NCBI GenBank assembly: GCA_033065855.1
Contig: JAVXUO010003001.1
Span: 372,001-436,000, forward strand
Direction of reading: 5' to 3'
DNA from: Escallonia rubra
Taxonomy: Eukaryota > Streptophyta > Magnoliopsida > Escalloniales > Escalloniaceae
DNA length: 64,000 bases
Part shown: positions 31,810 through 45,373 of the stretch, in pieces
Layout of the letters: the number at the start of each line of letters is the position of its first letter
Numbering within the stretch: position 1 is the first letter of the stretch
The notes under the pieces: generated by a model
Seen by the model: only the letters and a program-made list of their open reading frames with translations
Told to the model about the DNA's origin: nothing
Databases searched by the model: none
Program-made: the position numbers and the translations under genes

Positions 31810-33560
31810 AAATCTTTCATGGGCTTGATAGAAGTGTGTTCACAACCTATCCAGACCGCACCCCAGGGCCCGCTTAAAGACCCCAGTGGCACGACACGTC
31901 ACCCGCTTGACAGTCAAACATGCTCAACATCATTGCTTGGTCAAAGCGCTCCGATGCTCAAACATCGTTGCTCGGTCAAAGCGTTCCGTACCTTAAGCAT
32001 TCAGACGGCGATTGAAAGTGCATTTCCTCTCCTAAGAAGAGGGTCGGCCACCCACTTTGTAAGGGGGTCGGCCACCCCCCTAAGAAGGGGGTCGGCCACC
32101 CACTTTGTAAGGAGGTCGGCCACCCACCTGAGAAGGGGGTCGACCACCCCCCCTAAGAAAGGGGTCAGCCACCCACTTTGTAAGGGGGTCGGCCACCCCC
32201 CCGAGAAGGGGGTCGGCCACCCACTTTGTAAGGGGGTCGGCCACCCTTGTCCTTGGGAGGGGGGGGGGGACCTACTGCACGGCACTAGCTTCTCGCTCCA
32301 ACAACACACCCACGCTATCTTCAGTAGCGCGACGCTCATTGTCGCCGGCTCAATCAAACTCACGGCGGGACGGGCTCGCAACCATGAAGCCCTCGCCGGC
32401 TCAATCAACTGACAGGGCTCCGGCCCTCGCGGCGGGACGGGCTCGCAACCATGAAGCCCTCGCCGGCTCAATCAAACTGACGGGGCTCCGGCCCTCGCGG
32501 TGGATGGGCTCACAACCCTAAAGCCCTCGCCAGCACAATCAACCGACGGGCTCCGGCCCTCGCAGGCACAATCAACCGGAGGCTCCGGCCTTCGCAACGG
32601 GGATGGGCTCACGACCCTAAGGCCATCGCCGACACAATCACCCAACGGGCTTAAGGGGACTCCATTCACAATTCCCCCAGCACGAGGACCATTCGCCACA
32701 GACTCTGAATATCAAGTTGCAAGCATGTGCACTCATGATACCATTGATCATCGACACCACCAGGGCAATGAACCGCGAGTCACTCCGGGACGGGAGCAGG
32801 TCCTCGGAGGGCATCGCGTCCGGCACGCCTAGCAGTTGGCTGCAGGGGCAACCCTCACCGCTGCCAGGATCTCGACGCGTCTCTTGACGCATCTCGTGGG
32901 ATTCAGTAAGGGCTTGGACTGGAGGCTGGGGCAACGGGCTACTCTGACCATGCTACCGCAGTGTGGTCAGTCTCCTCAGACAGGCAGAGGGACGCTGCAA
33001 GGGCAGGACGACACGAACTCGGGGACCGGCAATTCGACGGACAATCAAGACTGCGGGACCCCCTACGGCGACGTGTCACTCCCGGAGGACGACACGTGTC
33101 GGCTGATGACACGCGCATATTTGTGCCTATATATAGTGGATTCTGGAGCTTATTCAAGGACTTCTCCCTCATTTCCACATTTCACTTTCTCTCTCTAAAA
33201 CCCATTCTCTCTGGAGTTCTAGTGAGAGAAACACATTTGGACCCCTGACATCGGACTCTTGACGCTGCACCCTTGACACGGACTGTCGACCGCTGGCCCT
33301 GTTCGTCGTCACCCTGCCTGCGCGGCGCTGCCAACCCTCGCGACCTGTCTGGGGAGCCTTGCTCTCAGCCCTTACTCCATCCTTGCTGTCTCCCACTTTG
33401 TCTACTTGGAAGCCAACGCAGACTGCATCCTTTGTGGCACCTCACGTGGCACGCGAACCATCTTTCCTCGGCAACAAAGTGGAAGTTCATAGATGGGCTA
33501 GATATCACGAGGGTCGAACTGAGATATCCTTTTGACTCTTCATTCTATTTGCGCACACTT
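31810..33560 (+). repeat. GC-rich, minisatellite-filled LTR-like sequence
   Basis: At about 32035-32250 there is an array of about eight 26-27-bp units alternating GGTCGGCCACCCACTTTG and GGTCGGCCACCCCCC. At about 32340-32640 there are units of 60-85 bp built around GCCGGCTCAATCAA and GGGCTCGCAACCATGAAGCC. At about 33122-33137 a good TATA box (GCCTATATATAGTGG) is followed by a CT-rich leader. Repeats upstream of a TATA box, with no gene, look like the U3-R-U5 of a long LTR, but I found no clean TG...CA ends or 5-bp duplication. It could also be a promoter region of a lost gene. The open frames here are low-complexity artefacts. Confidence 0.5.
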
Positions 33561-36308
33561 TAAGAGCTATTCATCGCTTACTATGAAACATTCTAACTAT
33601 AATCTTTTTGCCACAAAAAATCACAAAAGGTCTTAGATACCCTTGCCGTACTACGCGAACATACAATTTGTTGGAGTATAGAGCAACTTTATTGATCCTC
33701 TACAGGATGTCATAAAGGTTTGTCCGGTACAATTGTTCGGTTTGCCGATTTAATTGACCATGGGAAGTAACTATGAAAATTAATAAATGTGTAGGAGAAA
33801 GTTTTATTAAATACACGTGATTTCACTTTAAATTGTCCTTGATAAATCGTGTTATTTCAATATTCTTCTTTTCAATTTAGTCATTTTATTTTCAATTCTT
33901 TTAAGTCGTTGTCATAACTTTTGTAGTGCATAACCTTCACTATTTTTTTTGTGGGGACATATGAAATAAGTAGAACCTCCAAGAGAATTTAAAGCTAAGA
34001 AACATTTGCTCTTTATGATAGCTAAAGCTAAGTAAAGGAGTCTAACTTTTTAGAAGCTATACTGTTAACTGTTACACTAAGTTTGACTGATTATCTTGGA
34101 AATTGGAATTTTTTTTTTAAAAAGTGTCCAATTGGAGAATAAGCTATGAAAAGTTGAGATTGAGTTTGAAGTAGAAATTTAATAAATGAAAAGGTAAATG
34201 AGTTATAGGAATTTTTACCATTAATTGATAATTACAAAAAAAGGTTGCTTTAGCCTGGGTGGCCAATTGTGGTAGTTATGGTAATGGTACTAGCGAGATG
34301 TCAGCAATAGATGGGATAGTTTGAACATGATGGTAACTGTAAAGCTAATGAAAATTATAAACACAATAGTGGTAATTGTTAATGGTAGTACTGTTGTTAA
34401 TAAGATTTGTATTAATTGTGGCAAGCGGCAGTTACAATGGTTTTGGCTGTAGTTTGCAGATAGTTGGGGTGGTGTGGTAGCCGAAGCAGTAGTATAGGAG
34501 TAGTGTAGTGAACACAGAGGAGACGATTAGGGTGCCAGTTAGTTTAGTGGTAATACTAAGGTGTTTGGAGATAACACTGACTTAGTAGTGGTCGACAAAT
34601 TATGCTCTAAATATGAATGGAGCAAGCAATAAATTAAAAAAAAAAAAAGAATAATGCGGAGGTAGTGCAGTGATGGAAATTAAAAGTGATTTTTATAGTG
34701 GTAGTAGCAGGTAGCGCTTAGTGGTGGATGAGTTATACCCGGAATTTGGATTGGACAAGTGATAAAACGGGAAAAAAATAGTAATTTTTGGTATATTTCC
34801 TTTTATAACTCGAAGTTATGCATATTCCATACAATATGTCATGTTAATAAATCTTTAGTAATCTCAACATATGTAGAGCTAACTATGAGTACTAACTTTT
34901 CTTTTCGTTATGTATCGGACAAAAAATACACGCAAAGTGTTTTCGTGAAGAGAAAGATATCAGATGACTCAATTAACGTTTATACTTATAGAGAGGTTGA
35001 GCTTCATATACATCAAACATAAAAGAGGAATATTGTAACTCTTTATTAGAATCCGTTAACAAAAACCTGAAGTAAGGATAAAAAGAACTACGAAAACGAA
35101 CAATGGTGGTGAGATTTTGTTCCTTCATATTAGTTCTGGATATCAGATTCGTATTATCTACCGATTAGAATAATGATGCTCCAATACTAAGCTAAAAGGT
35201 TCCGAATTCAGGTTCAAATATTAGTACACCAATATTGTCTCCCATATTTTGTAACTATATGTCAAAAGTATTGTTCATGACAAAGCATCCTAGGTTTATA
35301 TTACAATTTTTTTATTGTAAAGATAACATCTAATTTGCAAGTAAAAATGACTCATGCACTAAATCATGCATTCTATTTTTGTTGCTAAAATACTCTATTG
35401 AAACGTTGCCGGTAATTCAAAAGTAGTTGTAACCCATCGATTAAAAGTGTGTTTAAACGACATTTGGACAACATTAGAGAAAATTCCATGCTTTGCATGA
35501 GTTCCTTAGCTAGTTCAATAAAAGCATGGCTTAATTAAGTTGGAAAGAATTATACGGTGACGGGAGATGCAGACCTAGCTATTAATCTGCACATTCTACA
35601 TACCATGGTTGACTTAAGCAAAAGCCACCACCAAGATATTCATCATATATCAGACAAGACTGACGTGATAACCACAATCGCCTGTTTCCCAGCAGCAGGG
35701 TAGCTGATGATGAAGAGAGCCGTGACGTGAACTCGTGTAACGATTAGCGAGGTGAATATGGAAGACCAAGGTGCATCCCAGGCGGCTCATGGTCCTACAA
35801 TATTTTCTCTTATCGTGTTGATGATGTCCTTGTCGAAACTTGCAGTTCAGGGTTCAAATGAACCTATACCTGAAGTGCACAGTTTAAACCTAACGGTCCT
35901 CACAATTGAATTGTAGTTCCGGTGTCATTTTCTGTAGCTATCAGTTGACCGATCGATCAGCTCTTGTAAAAGCTTTTGAGTTGAGGAGAATTATTAGGTG
36001 GCATAGTAAATCACTTCGTACAGTGCAGTGATGGCTTTGTGTTCTCATTATGATTTTGAAATCTAACTGACGAGATTATAGTTTACAAAAAAACCTGTTA
36101 TTTTACGAGTCAAGAGGAGTCATTTGTTGAATGGAATAAGACATGTTGTATACGCGTTATGAAAAAGCAGACGAGAAGCAATTGAAGAAAGAAGATAAGA
36201 ACCGAGAAAGCAAAAACACGACTCCAGAGATTAACAAGGTTTACCAATGTGGTTATGTCGTTGAAGTATATCACCAGTTTCCGAATTGACCATTCCGTAA
36301 TAGGCTAC
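33561..36308. other. AT-rich intergenic DNA
   Basis: No gene was recognised. The stretch 34240-34740 is unusually rich in GGTAGT/TGGTAA-type words on plus, possibly a decayed repeat. 34759-35022 is an open frame with no recognisable similarity. Confidence 0.45.
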
Positions 36309-36748
36309 TGTTGTGGCCAAAAATAGACCGGATCCGAACGAGCGTCGGTTGGGACCAAACGAGCATATGAGCATACCTGCAAAGCACAACACGAGCAAAC
36401 GGTGACGCGCTGGAACCCTTGGAGGGGGCTCCGGCGGGGAGTCTCCGATGCTTAAGTCAATAAGCAATTTTGAGAGAGTATCTGAAAATATTAGATCGTC
36501 AGAACTTACCTTCTTCCTCCTTTTTTCTTCTATTTTATAGGAATGTATTAAATGGTCGGTTACGTCCCCTTAATGGGGAGTTTCTAGCTTTTATGGGGAG
36601 TTAACAAAATTCATGGGTGATTATTGCCCATAATGGGAGAGTGGGTAAATGCCACTTCCCACCTCTCCAAGAGTCATGGGGCGGTTTCGAAACTCTCTGG
36701 TGGCAACACGTGTCGCTCTCCTACGGGTGTATATTATTACACATATCA
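36309..36748. mobile_element. LTR (440 bp), same family as 48697-49127
   Basis: It starts TGTTGTGGCCAAAAAT and ends ACACATATCA, and aligns along its whole length with the solo LTR at 48697 (shared ACGAGCGTCGGTTGGGACC, GGAGGGGGCTCCGGCGGGGAG, TTAAATGGTCGGTTACG, GACACGTGTCGCTCTC). The flanking pentamers differ (GCTAC versus TTTGC), so it may be a rearranged or old insertion. An inverted fragment of the same LTR lies at about 37055-37112. Confidence 0.75.
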
Positions 36749-37862
36749 TTTGCCCCCCATTCCATGTTCTTTATGGCACAAAGGAAACCGTGTGTGGCAC
36801 TCGACTTGCCTCTTGCAAGAAGAGTCCGCCAACAAATCCCAACAATCTACAACAAGCAGTGCATCAACATTGCATAAAACAGTGCACAAAGAAGTAAATT
36901 TCAACACAAGAGCAAAACGGTCCCAAATATTCTCATTACTTTAACATCATCGTTACAACTTACAGAAGGCTTTGTTTGCATCCACAGTGTGCAATCTAGC
37001 TAAACAGGCAAGCTAAAACAAAGCAAGGGACTCTCGAGTGTACACCCATACCCGAGTTTGGGCAATAATCACCCATGAATTTTGTTAACTCCCATTATGG
37101 GCAATAATCACAACAGCTACAATGCAAATAAACCCTAAGCACACTTCAATTCCCATATTCCTCCCGAGCTCATTGTATCTCTCTAAATCAAGGCGTACAT
37201 ACAATACTTGAGTTTTCCTAGAGAAAAAATGTAACTTGTTGCTAAACGATAATGTAACTTGCTAGCTAAATCTGGCTCCACACAGGAGGATGATTTACTG
37301 TATGTAATAGAGGAACAAGTTAAATGAGTAAGGCATGAGCACAAGATAGATAAACGTTCTAACTGTTGCACAAAATGCGCTCAATTATTGGCGAGAACAA
37401 CCAAGAATATTCAAAGGTAATTATGGCTTGCATCTTTTTGTTTATATACCTCCAGGTGTTCTGAATCTAACCAGTTCATCCAGGGCCTGCCTTGATACAA
37501 GAAAGAAGTATTGACAATCTTTTACACCAAAAAAAAAGACAATCTTTTACATTACGTGTCAGTCAAGTAATAAATTTAAATATGCATGGCGACAAGTAGT
37601 ACCTATGGAGAGTCAAATCGTGAATCCTTTACAGATTGGGTAAATGCTGCAACCTTTTGAAGGATTCACGTTTTTTTTTTTGTAGTTTCTTGCAGTAACA
37701 GGAGGTGGCCTCATTCTCTGACCAAAAAATTGTTCAAAAGAAGATTTTAACCAGCAACGTTGAATCAAATCTCAGTCATTTACTTGCGCTAATAAACTTA
37801 TATAAAAAAATGAATTCCATATTGATCACACCGGGTATATTGACTCTACTTCCAATCCGGGG
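36749..37862. other. Intergenic, with an inverted LTR fragment
   Basis: About 37055-37112 (GGGCAATAATCACCCATGAA...) is the reverse complement of part of the neighbouring LTR. The rest is AT-rich, without a gene. Confidence 0.5.
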
Positions 37863-37863
37863 G

Positions 37864-37873
37864 TTATAAATAG
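37864..37873 (+). promoter_or_regulatory. TATA box of patatin-like gene 1
   Basis: GTTATAAATAG lies about 145 bases before the start codon at 38015, the expected position for a short leader. Confidence 0.6.
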
Positions 37874-38014
37874 TTCTTCAATTGATCAACTTTAAGTACC
37901 CATTGATCTCCCTCTTAAACATTTGTAAACTCTATACATCTCTTGTAAGAGCTGTGAATCAAGGAACATCAGAATCTTTTCTGTTTTACGTACCACCATT
38001 CATTAAGCTTCCTA

Positions 38015-40950
38015 ATGGAAACAACGATATCACATGTACATATGCGGCCTCCAAATTGTGGGGAACTGATTACGGTTCTAAGTATTGATGGAGGAGGAAT
38101 AAGAGGAATCATTCCTGGAGTTATCCTCGCATACCTGGAGTTACAACTTCAGGTTAGCATTGAATTTTGAAGCACTTAATATAAAGTACCCCCATTACAA
38201 GTTATACTAATATCGTCTAGTTACATGATCTGGATAATATTGGACAACATTGTGGTGGTGCAGGAGCTCGATGGGGAGGACGCAAGGATCGCAGATTACT
38301 TCGATGTGATTGCAGGAACGAGTACGGGCGGCCTAGTAACCGCCATGCTAACTGCACCAAATGAAAACAAACGACCTTTGTATGCTGCCAAGGATATAAC
38401 TCCTTTCTATATTCAACACTCTCCCAAAATTTTCCCTCAGATAAGGTAATGATTTGATGCATCCATACACACGAAAATTCATATGGTTGATTGCAACCAT
38501 GCACATTGTCAAATATGTCTTCCTAAAACCATGCACATCAAGCATGATTTCTTGCATGTCTGTATGCTGGTAAATATCAATTACAACTTAAAGATTATAC
38601 AAAACTCACCATTTTGATTGTCCACAGCACTGTACGAAAGTTGTTTTTTGTTTTTTCAAAGTTTGTTCTTCTTTTATGCTTGTTGTATTTTCTTTCATTT
38701 GTCATAAACATAGTAGGATTTAATTGTGCAGCTTCTTGCCTACGGTTAATAAGTTATTCAAGGCTATGATTGGCCCTCGATACAACGGGAAGTATCTCCG
38801 AAAGCTCGTAAGGGGCATACTAGGGGATGCAAGGTTGCACCAGACCTTGACTAGCGTTGTCATTCCAACTTTTGACATCAAGAACCTCCAGCCTACTATC
38901 TTCAGCTCATATCAGGTGGTTTGTCGCAACTATTCTCTCGCTTTTATTTTTATGCATTTAATTAATAACCAATTCAGTAAGACCAACGGGTCGAGCTTTG
39001 GGCATAAATAAATAATAACAAAAAAACAACCCCCCTCGATCTCCCACCAAAATTTTCTTACTCATGTTGGCGAGTAACTTCCTCTAACCCCTAAAAATAA
39101 ACGAAAATGTAACGCTAGAAAATATTACTGACGTATCTAGTAACACTTTAGCCACAATTACACTGTCGGTGGCAGCACTTTGTCAATAAACTGCGGCCAG
39201 AAGTACCACCAATGAAGTTTGACCATAATTCACTGATTAACAAAGTCGGACGGGTTTTGCTGGTGAGCGGAGATGTGTACTAAAGTTGTAGCTCAATCCT
39301 TATTTTGCCGTTTAATTTTGGCATTTAGTTTAGTTATTTGTGTTACTTGTAGAGACACCCTAACAATATAAAGCTTTGATCATTTAGGTGACGGACCACC
39401 CTGCACTGGATGCACCACTATCAGACATATGCATCGGCACCTCGGCAGCACCGACGTACCTTCCGGCTCATTTTTTCACGAACAAGGACACCAAAGGGAA
39501 TCAACAAGAGTTCAACCTCATCGACGGTGGTGTCGCCGCTAACAATCCGGTAGCCCAATTTCTAGTTTGAGAATGTTATTGGTTTGAATGAGTTGAATCC
39601 CTTAAGAAATAACTTTTGGCATCTAAATCCAAAACAGTATCTTCTTATCCTATGAACAGACTTAGTGTTAGGACTAACATATTTTAACTGGTTTCCCAAA
39701 AAATGTTTGTTTATGTAGACTTTGGTTGCCATTAGTGAGGTGACAAGGCAAGTTTTCAAGCAGAATCCGGACTTCTTCCCAATAAAGCCTATGGACTATG
39801 GTCGTTTCCTTGTGATCTCAGTGGGCACAGGGGCAGCCCAGAAAGAAGGAAAATATGATGCTAAAAAGGCTTCCAAGTGGGGTGTTTTGGGGTGGTTATT
39901 GAATAATGGTTCTACTCCCCTAGTAGATACTTTTAATCAAGCAAGTGCAGATATGGTCGATTTTCACAATCGCGTGGTTTTTGAAGCCCTTCACTCCGAA
40001 ACCAATTACCTTCGGATCCAAGTAAGTTTACGCTCAAACCATAGTGTTTCCGTAGGATAATAGTAAAACGGACCTTAATTATATGACTTTGTGTCTCAGG
40101 AAGGCCGCTCTAAGCTACGGACATCGATCTCTAATGAGCAGATAGATGTCAAAACTTAGATATTCTTATGATTGATCTAACAACGTAGCGTGCCTAGCTT
40201 GAATAATGCCTTGTTGGTGAAGATTTAAAACTAAAGCTTGTGATTGTGATACATGAGCTACCTAGAAAAAAGAAAGGAATTTTTTCAGTTCGGCTTAATT
40301 GTTGGACGGAAAGTCAGTCTCTGCATTTCCGCCCCCCCCCCCCCCCAATTAGCTTGTAAGGCTGAACCATATTGTGACGTTTTCGATAGGTGATCGAAAT
40401 TTTTAATTGGCTAAACAAAACCATTGTTGTAGAATATATGCAATAGCCCGCTAAAAAAAAATTTGATGTTTCCTTTAACACTTCCATTCATCATTTGTGA
40501 TGTATCGCGACATTTTGGCCAAAACTTTAGCAACTACTATCATCTTTGTTTTCTCATTGAGTAATTTCTGTTGAATGAAAAAATCAGGAGGACAATTTAA
40601 GCGGGACGGTATCCTCGGTTGACGTTTCTACAAAGGAAAATCTGGAAAATCTGGTGAAAGTTGGCCAGGGGCTGTTGGAGAAGCCAGTTTCAAGGGTGAA
40701 CATGGCTACCGGTAACTACCAACCAGTTGAAGATGCCGGCACCAATATGGAGGCACTAAAAAAGTACTAATACTTGAGCATAAGACCTTTATCTTGCTCT
40801 AATGGACCTTGAATAAAGATCAATCTAGCTCTACGCATTATGTACTAACCATCACGTTTCTTTTCTTATACTTGCAGGTTTGCAAAATTACTTTCAGACG
40901 AAAAGAAACTCCGCGAGTCAAAGTTCTCGGTGAAGATAGATTCAAAATGA
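38015..40950 (+). CDS. Patatin-like phospholipase, tandem copy 1 (~405 aa)
   Basis: Seven exons: 38015-38152, 38264-38445, 38732-38915, 39388-39549, 39719-40021, 40588-40763 and 40878-40950. They total 1,218 bases with all phases matching. The protein shows the patatin lipase fold: oxyanion-hole loop DGGGIRG (25-31), nucleophile elbow GTSTG with Ser66, and Asp214 of the DGG motif in [11 protein letters not shown], which form the Ser-Asp catalytic dyad. There is no signal peptide, which fits cytosolic pPLA-II/PLP-type lipid acyl hydrolases that release fatty acids from membrane phospholipids and galactolipids, often in stress and defence. Length and exon number match that class. The paralogue at 44394 has the same intron positions, so the pair arose by tandem duplication. 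Both genes look intact. Confidence 0.93.
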
Positions 40951-42759
40951 CATTAGTTTTATTCTTTTGTTTTTCTTGTTGCTTTCTTAAAATAAGACGT
41001 CTCATTGTATCAAACTTATCTTCATTGACAGTATAGTCCTTTGTACTTGTTTCTTTAATTCTCAAAATTGTTGAACTACAATCAGCGCTGTTGCTTTCAT
41101 GGAGTTAACAATTCTTAAAAGTGACATATTTTTCCTATTTCGTGCACCCAAAAGGCAAACGCTTTCTTAAATCCTGGTTGTTCTACCACTCTCAATATAT
41201 GGCATGATTGTAAAGCCCACCTACAACCTACACAAATAGCAAAATTTAACTCTCAAAGTTTATCATACAAAAGCACTGTAGAAAATAGGTGGTAGGTGAT
41301 CTCCAATTTCTTTTTTCTGTTTCCTAGTCATTATAAGTGCAATTGCATCAAAACCCGTCACGACAATCACCACCACCGTTAGGACCACTGTGATATCTCA
41401 CATAGGATGTGAAAAAATTTGTGATTGGTCTTATAAGACTCTGCCCATGAACTGATCATAAATACCTACTTGGCTAGTCCTTTTGTGGGAAGCAACATGG
41501 TGGGGCCGTGGATCGAGTCATTACAACCACCAAGCGAGAGGAACGAGAGAAGTAGGTTGCCTCCAATGTTGGGATTTGAGTCCCCATGGTTTCCATCTTT
41601 TGTAATTAATGATGTTTATGAAACTCCGCTATCTTGAAATTAGGTAAAATGATTGGTCAAAAAAGAAAAACTTTGGCAATAAGACCTCCTAAATTCGCAA
41701 CAAGTGCTTGACGGTTCTGATGTGTTGTATATATTGTCACTATGTATACTCCATTTATTTTTAATGACCATGTGTCTTTATTGTACTTGCCTATATGGTC
41801 CTTAAGTCTAAACATATTGCATATATACATGTATATACATTCATAAATTGAAAGAAAGAAATGAAGGAAGGAAAGGGGAAGAAGAGAAATAAAAGGAAAA
41901 ATAATTCAAAATTCGAAGACATGCTACATGATTAGCACCGGTGAAACCTATCCTATCAAAATATGCCCCAATCTAAGTGTAATGTTTGGATCGACAGTAC
42001 ATATGATACGTCGGTTGCACCTATTAGTGCAATTCCGTGGCATGTCGCTACTTTCTCGGACTAGTGGCACCTATCTGATGGTTTATAAGCCTTTCAACTT
42101 CAAAACTTTGAATTTTTCTTCGGTTTTTTCAAGGCTTTAAAAAACTATCTTTTTAAAGAGTTGCGACTCTTCATTAAGAAGGGTGCCTAAAGGACCAATT
42201 CATTGCCTGTGGATGAGCTCTTGAAATTCATTTGCAACTAATTGCAATATAAACTTTCTTCGCTTTCTCTCTAACACATTCCGAAATTCTTTCTAAGTGT
42301 CATTTGAGTTTTTCCGTGAGTGGGTTTTGGTAGCGGAGAGAACTGTAGAAGTACGGCCTTCAATTCTAAGTGATTGCACATTTGCACCATTGTGATTAAG
42401 TGCCTTGCGTAAATTTCGCCATTTTCTTTGGTGGAGCGTAAATTCTGGTACTGCACCAAATTATGACGAGGATAGTTTTGGCAACTAAAAGTGCAAGAGC
42501 TTACTCTGTCGGCCCCCAGTTAGGGTTATGAACCCCAAACAATAATAGCTGGTCTCTCGTGCTCTGAGAGAATTGCTTTTCAACACCTGAATAATGGAAA
42601 GTGAATATTATCCATGATATCATAAATGGATTGGAAACCAATGCAACAAGAAATAATGGAGTTTTTACTCTCTTTTTCTTATCTCTCTTTTTTTTTGGGG
42701 GGGGGGGGGGGGGGGTGTTAGTAGACTAAAGAGCTACTTTGATCACTTCATTTAACTAG
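40951..42759. other. Intergenic between the patatin-like genes
   Basis: It is AT-rich. The 3' end of gene 1 lies at the left. At about 41740 TACTCCATTTATTTTTAATGACC resembles a worn Stowaway-type end. A run of about 19 G occurs at 42697-42716. No gene was recognised. Confidence 0.45.
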
Positions 42760-43209
42760 CATGTATACAAACCGAGTTCGAGCGGAACACGTGTGTGTTC
42801 GAACTCGGTTCGTCTAAGTTTTGGTGTCTTTGAGCTCGGCTCGAGTTCGTCATGAGCCAAAACATCAACATTCGAACTCGGCTCGAGCTCGTAACTGTGA
42901 AACTCGGGTTCAACTCATTTAAGTATACAAGCAAAACTCGACTTCGACAACTCGGCTCATATTCGTGTTCAAATTCCAACGAAATCCTTAAATTTGCTTA
43001 GTTTCCTCAGTCCTTCAAGTTATGGACTCTGATAAATAAAAATGATGTATAGAACATAGAAGGAAGGATCAGATGCAGAATGAAAAATATAGAACAAGAA
43101 GTCGATCAGCGATGAAATCATTGATAATAGGGTGATGCAGGCGTCGACGAGAGGGAGATGATGACGTTGAAGACGGGACGATGAGGGCATCAAAGACGTG
43201 ATGTGCATG

Positions 43210-43255
<46 letters not shown>

Positions 43256-43670
43256 TGGAGGTGTTTGTGTGTGTGTGAGAAAGAGTGAGAGAGGGGTGTG
43301 TATGTGAGATGTTGGGCTTCATAGGTTGGGTTGTTTGGTTGCACATGGAGTATAGGGCTTGGGCTGCATGTAAGAATGTTTGGGTTTAATATTGGACTTG
43401 GGATTTAACTAATTGAGTTGAGGGTCTTAAGGCTTAGAAGATATCTATAAGCACATTTTTTTAAAACTCTTCATGCTCTAAACATTTAAAATTCAATTTA
43501 AAATATAAATTAGTCATTCACGAACACGTACATCCTTGAAGACGTTCAAATGTTCATGCCCGACTCGTTTAATAAACGAGCTCTAAAAAGTTGTTCATGT
43601 TCGGCTCTATAAATAACGAATCACGAACTATTCATGAATAACCCGGTTAATTTACAGCTCTATATTTTAC
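42760..43670. mobile_element. Probable non-autonomous transposon with GAGCTCGGCTCGAG-type repeats
   Basis: The left part repeats GTTCGAACTCGG, GGCTCGAGTTCG and CTCGGCTCGAGCTCG; the right part ends CATGAATAACCCGGTTAATTTACAGCTCT, a terminus common to abundant plant transposons. The middle has an (AG)n run (about 43213-43250). Neither target duplications nor exact ends could be fixed. Confidence 0.4.
43213..43250. repeat. (GA)n microsatellite
   Basis: About 18 GA dinucleotides. The open frames through it are artefacts. Confidence 0.9.
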
Positions 43671-44393
43671 AAGCAATTTTTGTGTAACTTGCTAGTCACA
43701 TGCATTATTTAATTTGGTCCAAATTCATAAACGTTGGTGGAATCGCCAAGGCTAAAGTTTCTAGTTTGGCGCACCTTCTAACATGTTCCCTTGCTTCCCA
43801 TCCAATTGGCTCATTTTGGGACAAGCAATTAATTAGACCTAGCATGCATGTGACATTATTCATACCAATCCGAAGTTCGTGTACCAGCCAAGTGCTTTAG
43901 TGCAAATCATGCACAGTTTTCTGACCTAATTAAACCATATGATATACACCAGCTTGCATCCCAAGAAGATTTTAAGGAAACCACACCCTCTAAATTATAT
44001 GGCATCGTGACTATACCGAGTTAAACAAAATCAACTTGAAGCCATCACCACGATGAAACAAAGGTAATATAGAGTTTCTTTGCACGTAAAGCAAAGCGAA
44101 GGAATTGACTAAGAATGAAATATGACTTTATACGAATATTATAACTTAGGCACGAGATGAAAGCCCAAAGCACGACGTACTCTTGCATGTAAAGCCTCCC
44201 TCTGATTCCGCCAAGGCAAAAGGAAAGACAGCTGTTACAATTGTCGCCATTAGATTAGGTTATTTCCGACAAACGTGGTGGTTATCTTTGTTAATTATTT
44301 ATCAATGCATATATAGTAATAGTGGGGCACTAATATCATTCATCATCTTAAACTCATTTAGCTCTTTGAGTACAACTGTGTGAACTTTTTAGA
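43671..44393. other. Upstream region of patatin-like gene 2
   Basis: No gene was recognised. A TATA-like CATATATAG at about 44308-44316, some 80 bases before the start codon at 44394, is the likely promoter. Confidence 0.45.
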
Positions 44394-45333
44394 ATGGATA
44401 AAACAGCACCAAGGATTCAACTGCGGCCTCCAGCTTATGGGGAACTTGTCACCATCCTTAGCATCGATGGTGGAGGAATACGAGGAACCATTCCTGGTGT
44501 TATCCTTGCATACCTTGAGGCACAACTTCAGGTAATTGAAACCATCGTTTGTTTTTCTTTGCTCGCGAGATGGGTACAGCATTTTGCGAGATTAATTTAT
44601 CGATCGGTCGGTGAGGACCGCATTGTGTTGGCGATGCAGGAACTAGATGGTGAGGATGCAAGGCTTGCAGATTACTTTGACGTGATTGCGGGGACAAGTA
44701 CGGGTGGTCTTGTCACGGCCATGCTAACTGCGCCTGATGGAAGTCAGAGACCTTTGTATGCTGCTAAAGATATAACTCCTTTCTATCTTGAGGAGTGTCC
44801 TAAGATTTTCCACCAAACTAGGTAAAGATATATAACTTGGACCATATAGGTGATGCTTCATATGTTTAAGGGCCAACAACATGCAAATCTCATATGCTAA
44901 AATGTTACTTCATTTCACCTGCATGGTACGAGTGCATTTAAACGAGATCTAATAACTTGAACACATGCCCAAGGCTTATCAGTACTTCGTTGCTGCAATG
45001 GCCTTATTTGGGTTCCTACATATTCATCAATTCGAGCTGAAAGAGACTCGAAAAATGGGAGTTGCAAGGAGTCCATTGCGATGTGCAGATTATATGGTCC
45101 TTAACTAAATATTGATTCTCTCCTTGGATGTTAATAACCGCAGAGGACCATTTGCTGGGCTTATAAACCAATTCAAGGCTTTCACAGGACCCACATACGA
45201 TGGGAAGTATCTTCACAAGCTGATAAGAAACATTTTAGGGGGCACAAGGTTGCACCAAACGTTGACTAGTGTTGTTATTCCGACCTTCGACATCAAAAAT
45301 CTCCAGCCCGTCATCTTTAGCTCATATCAGGTA

Positions 45334-45373
<40 letters not shown>

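Noticed and set aside
31819..33248. Several open frames of 60-197 residues
   Set aside because: They follow the minisatellite arrays and GC content and show no known domain; none is supported by splice or promoter context.
43020..43346. Ser/Leu-rich and His/Thr-rich minus-strand frames
   Set aside because: Products of the (GA)n microsatellite.
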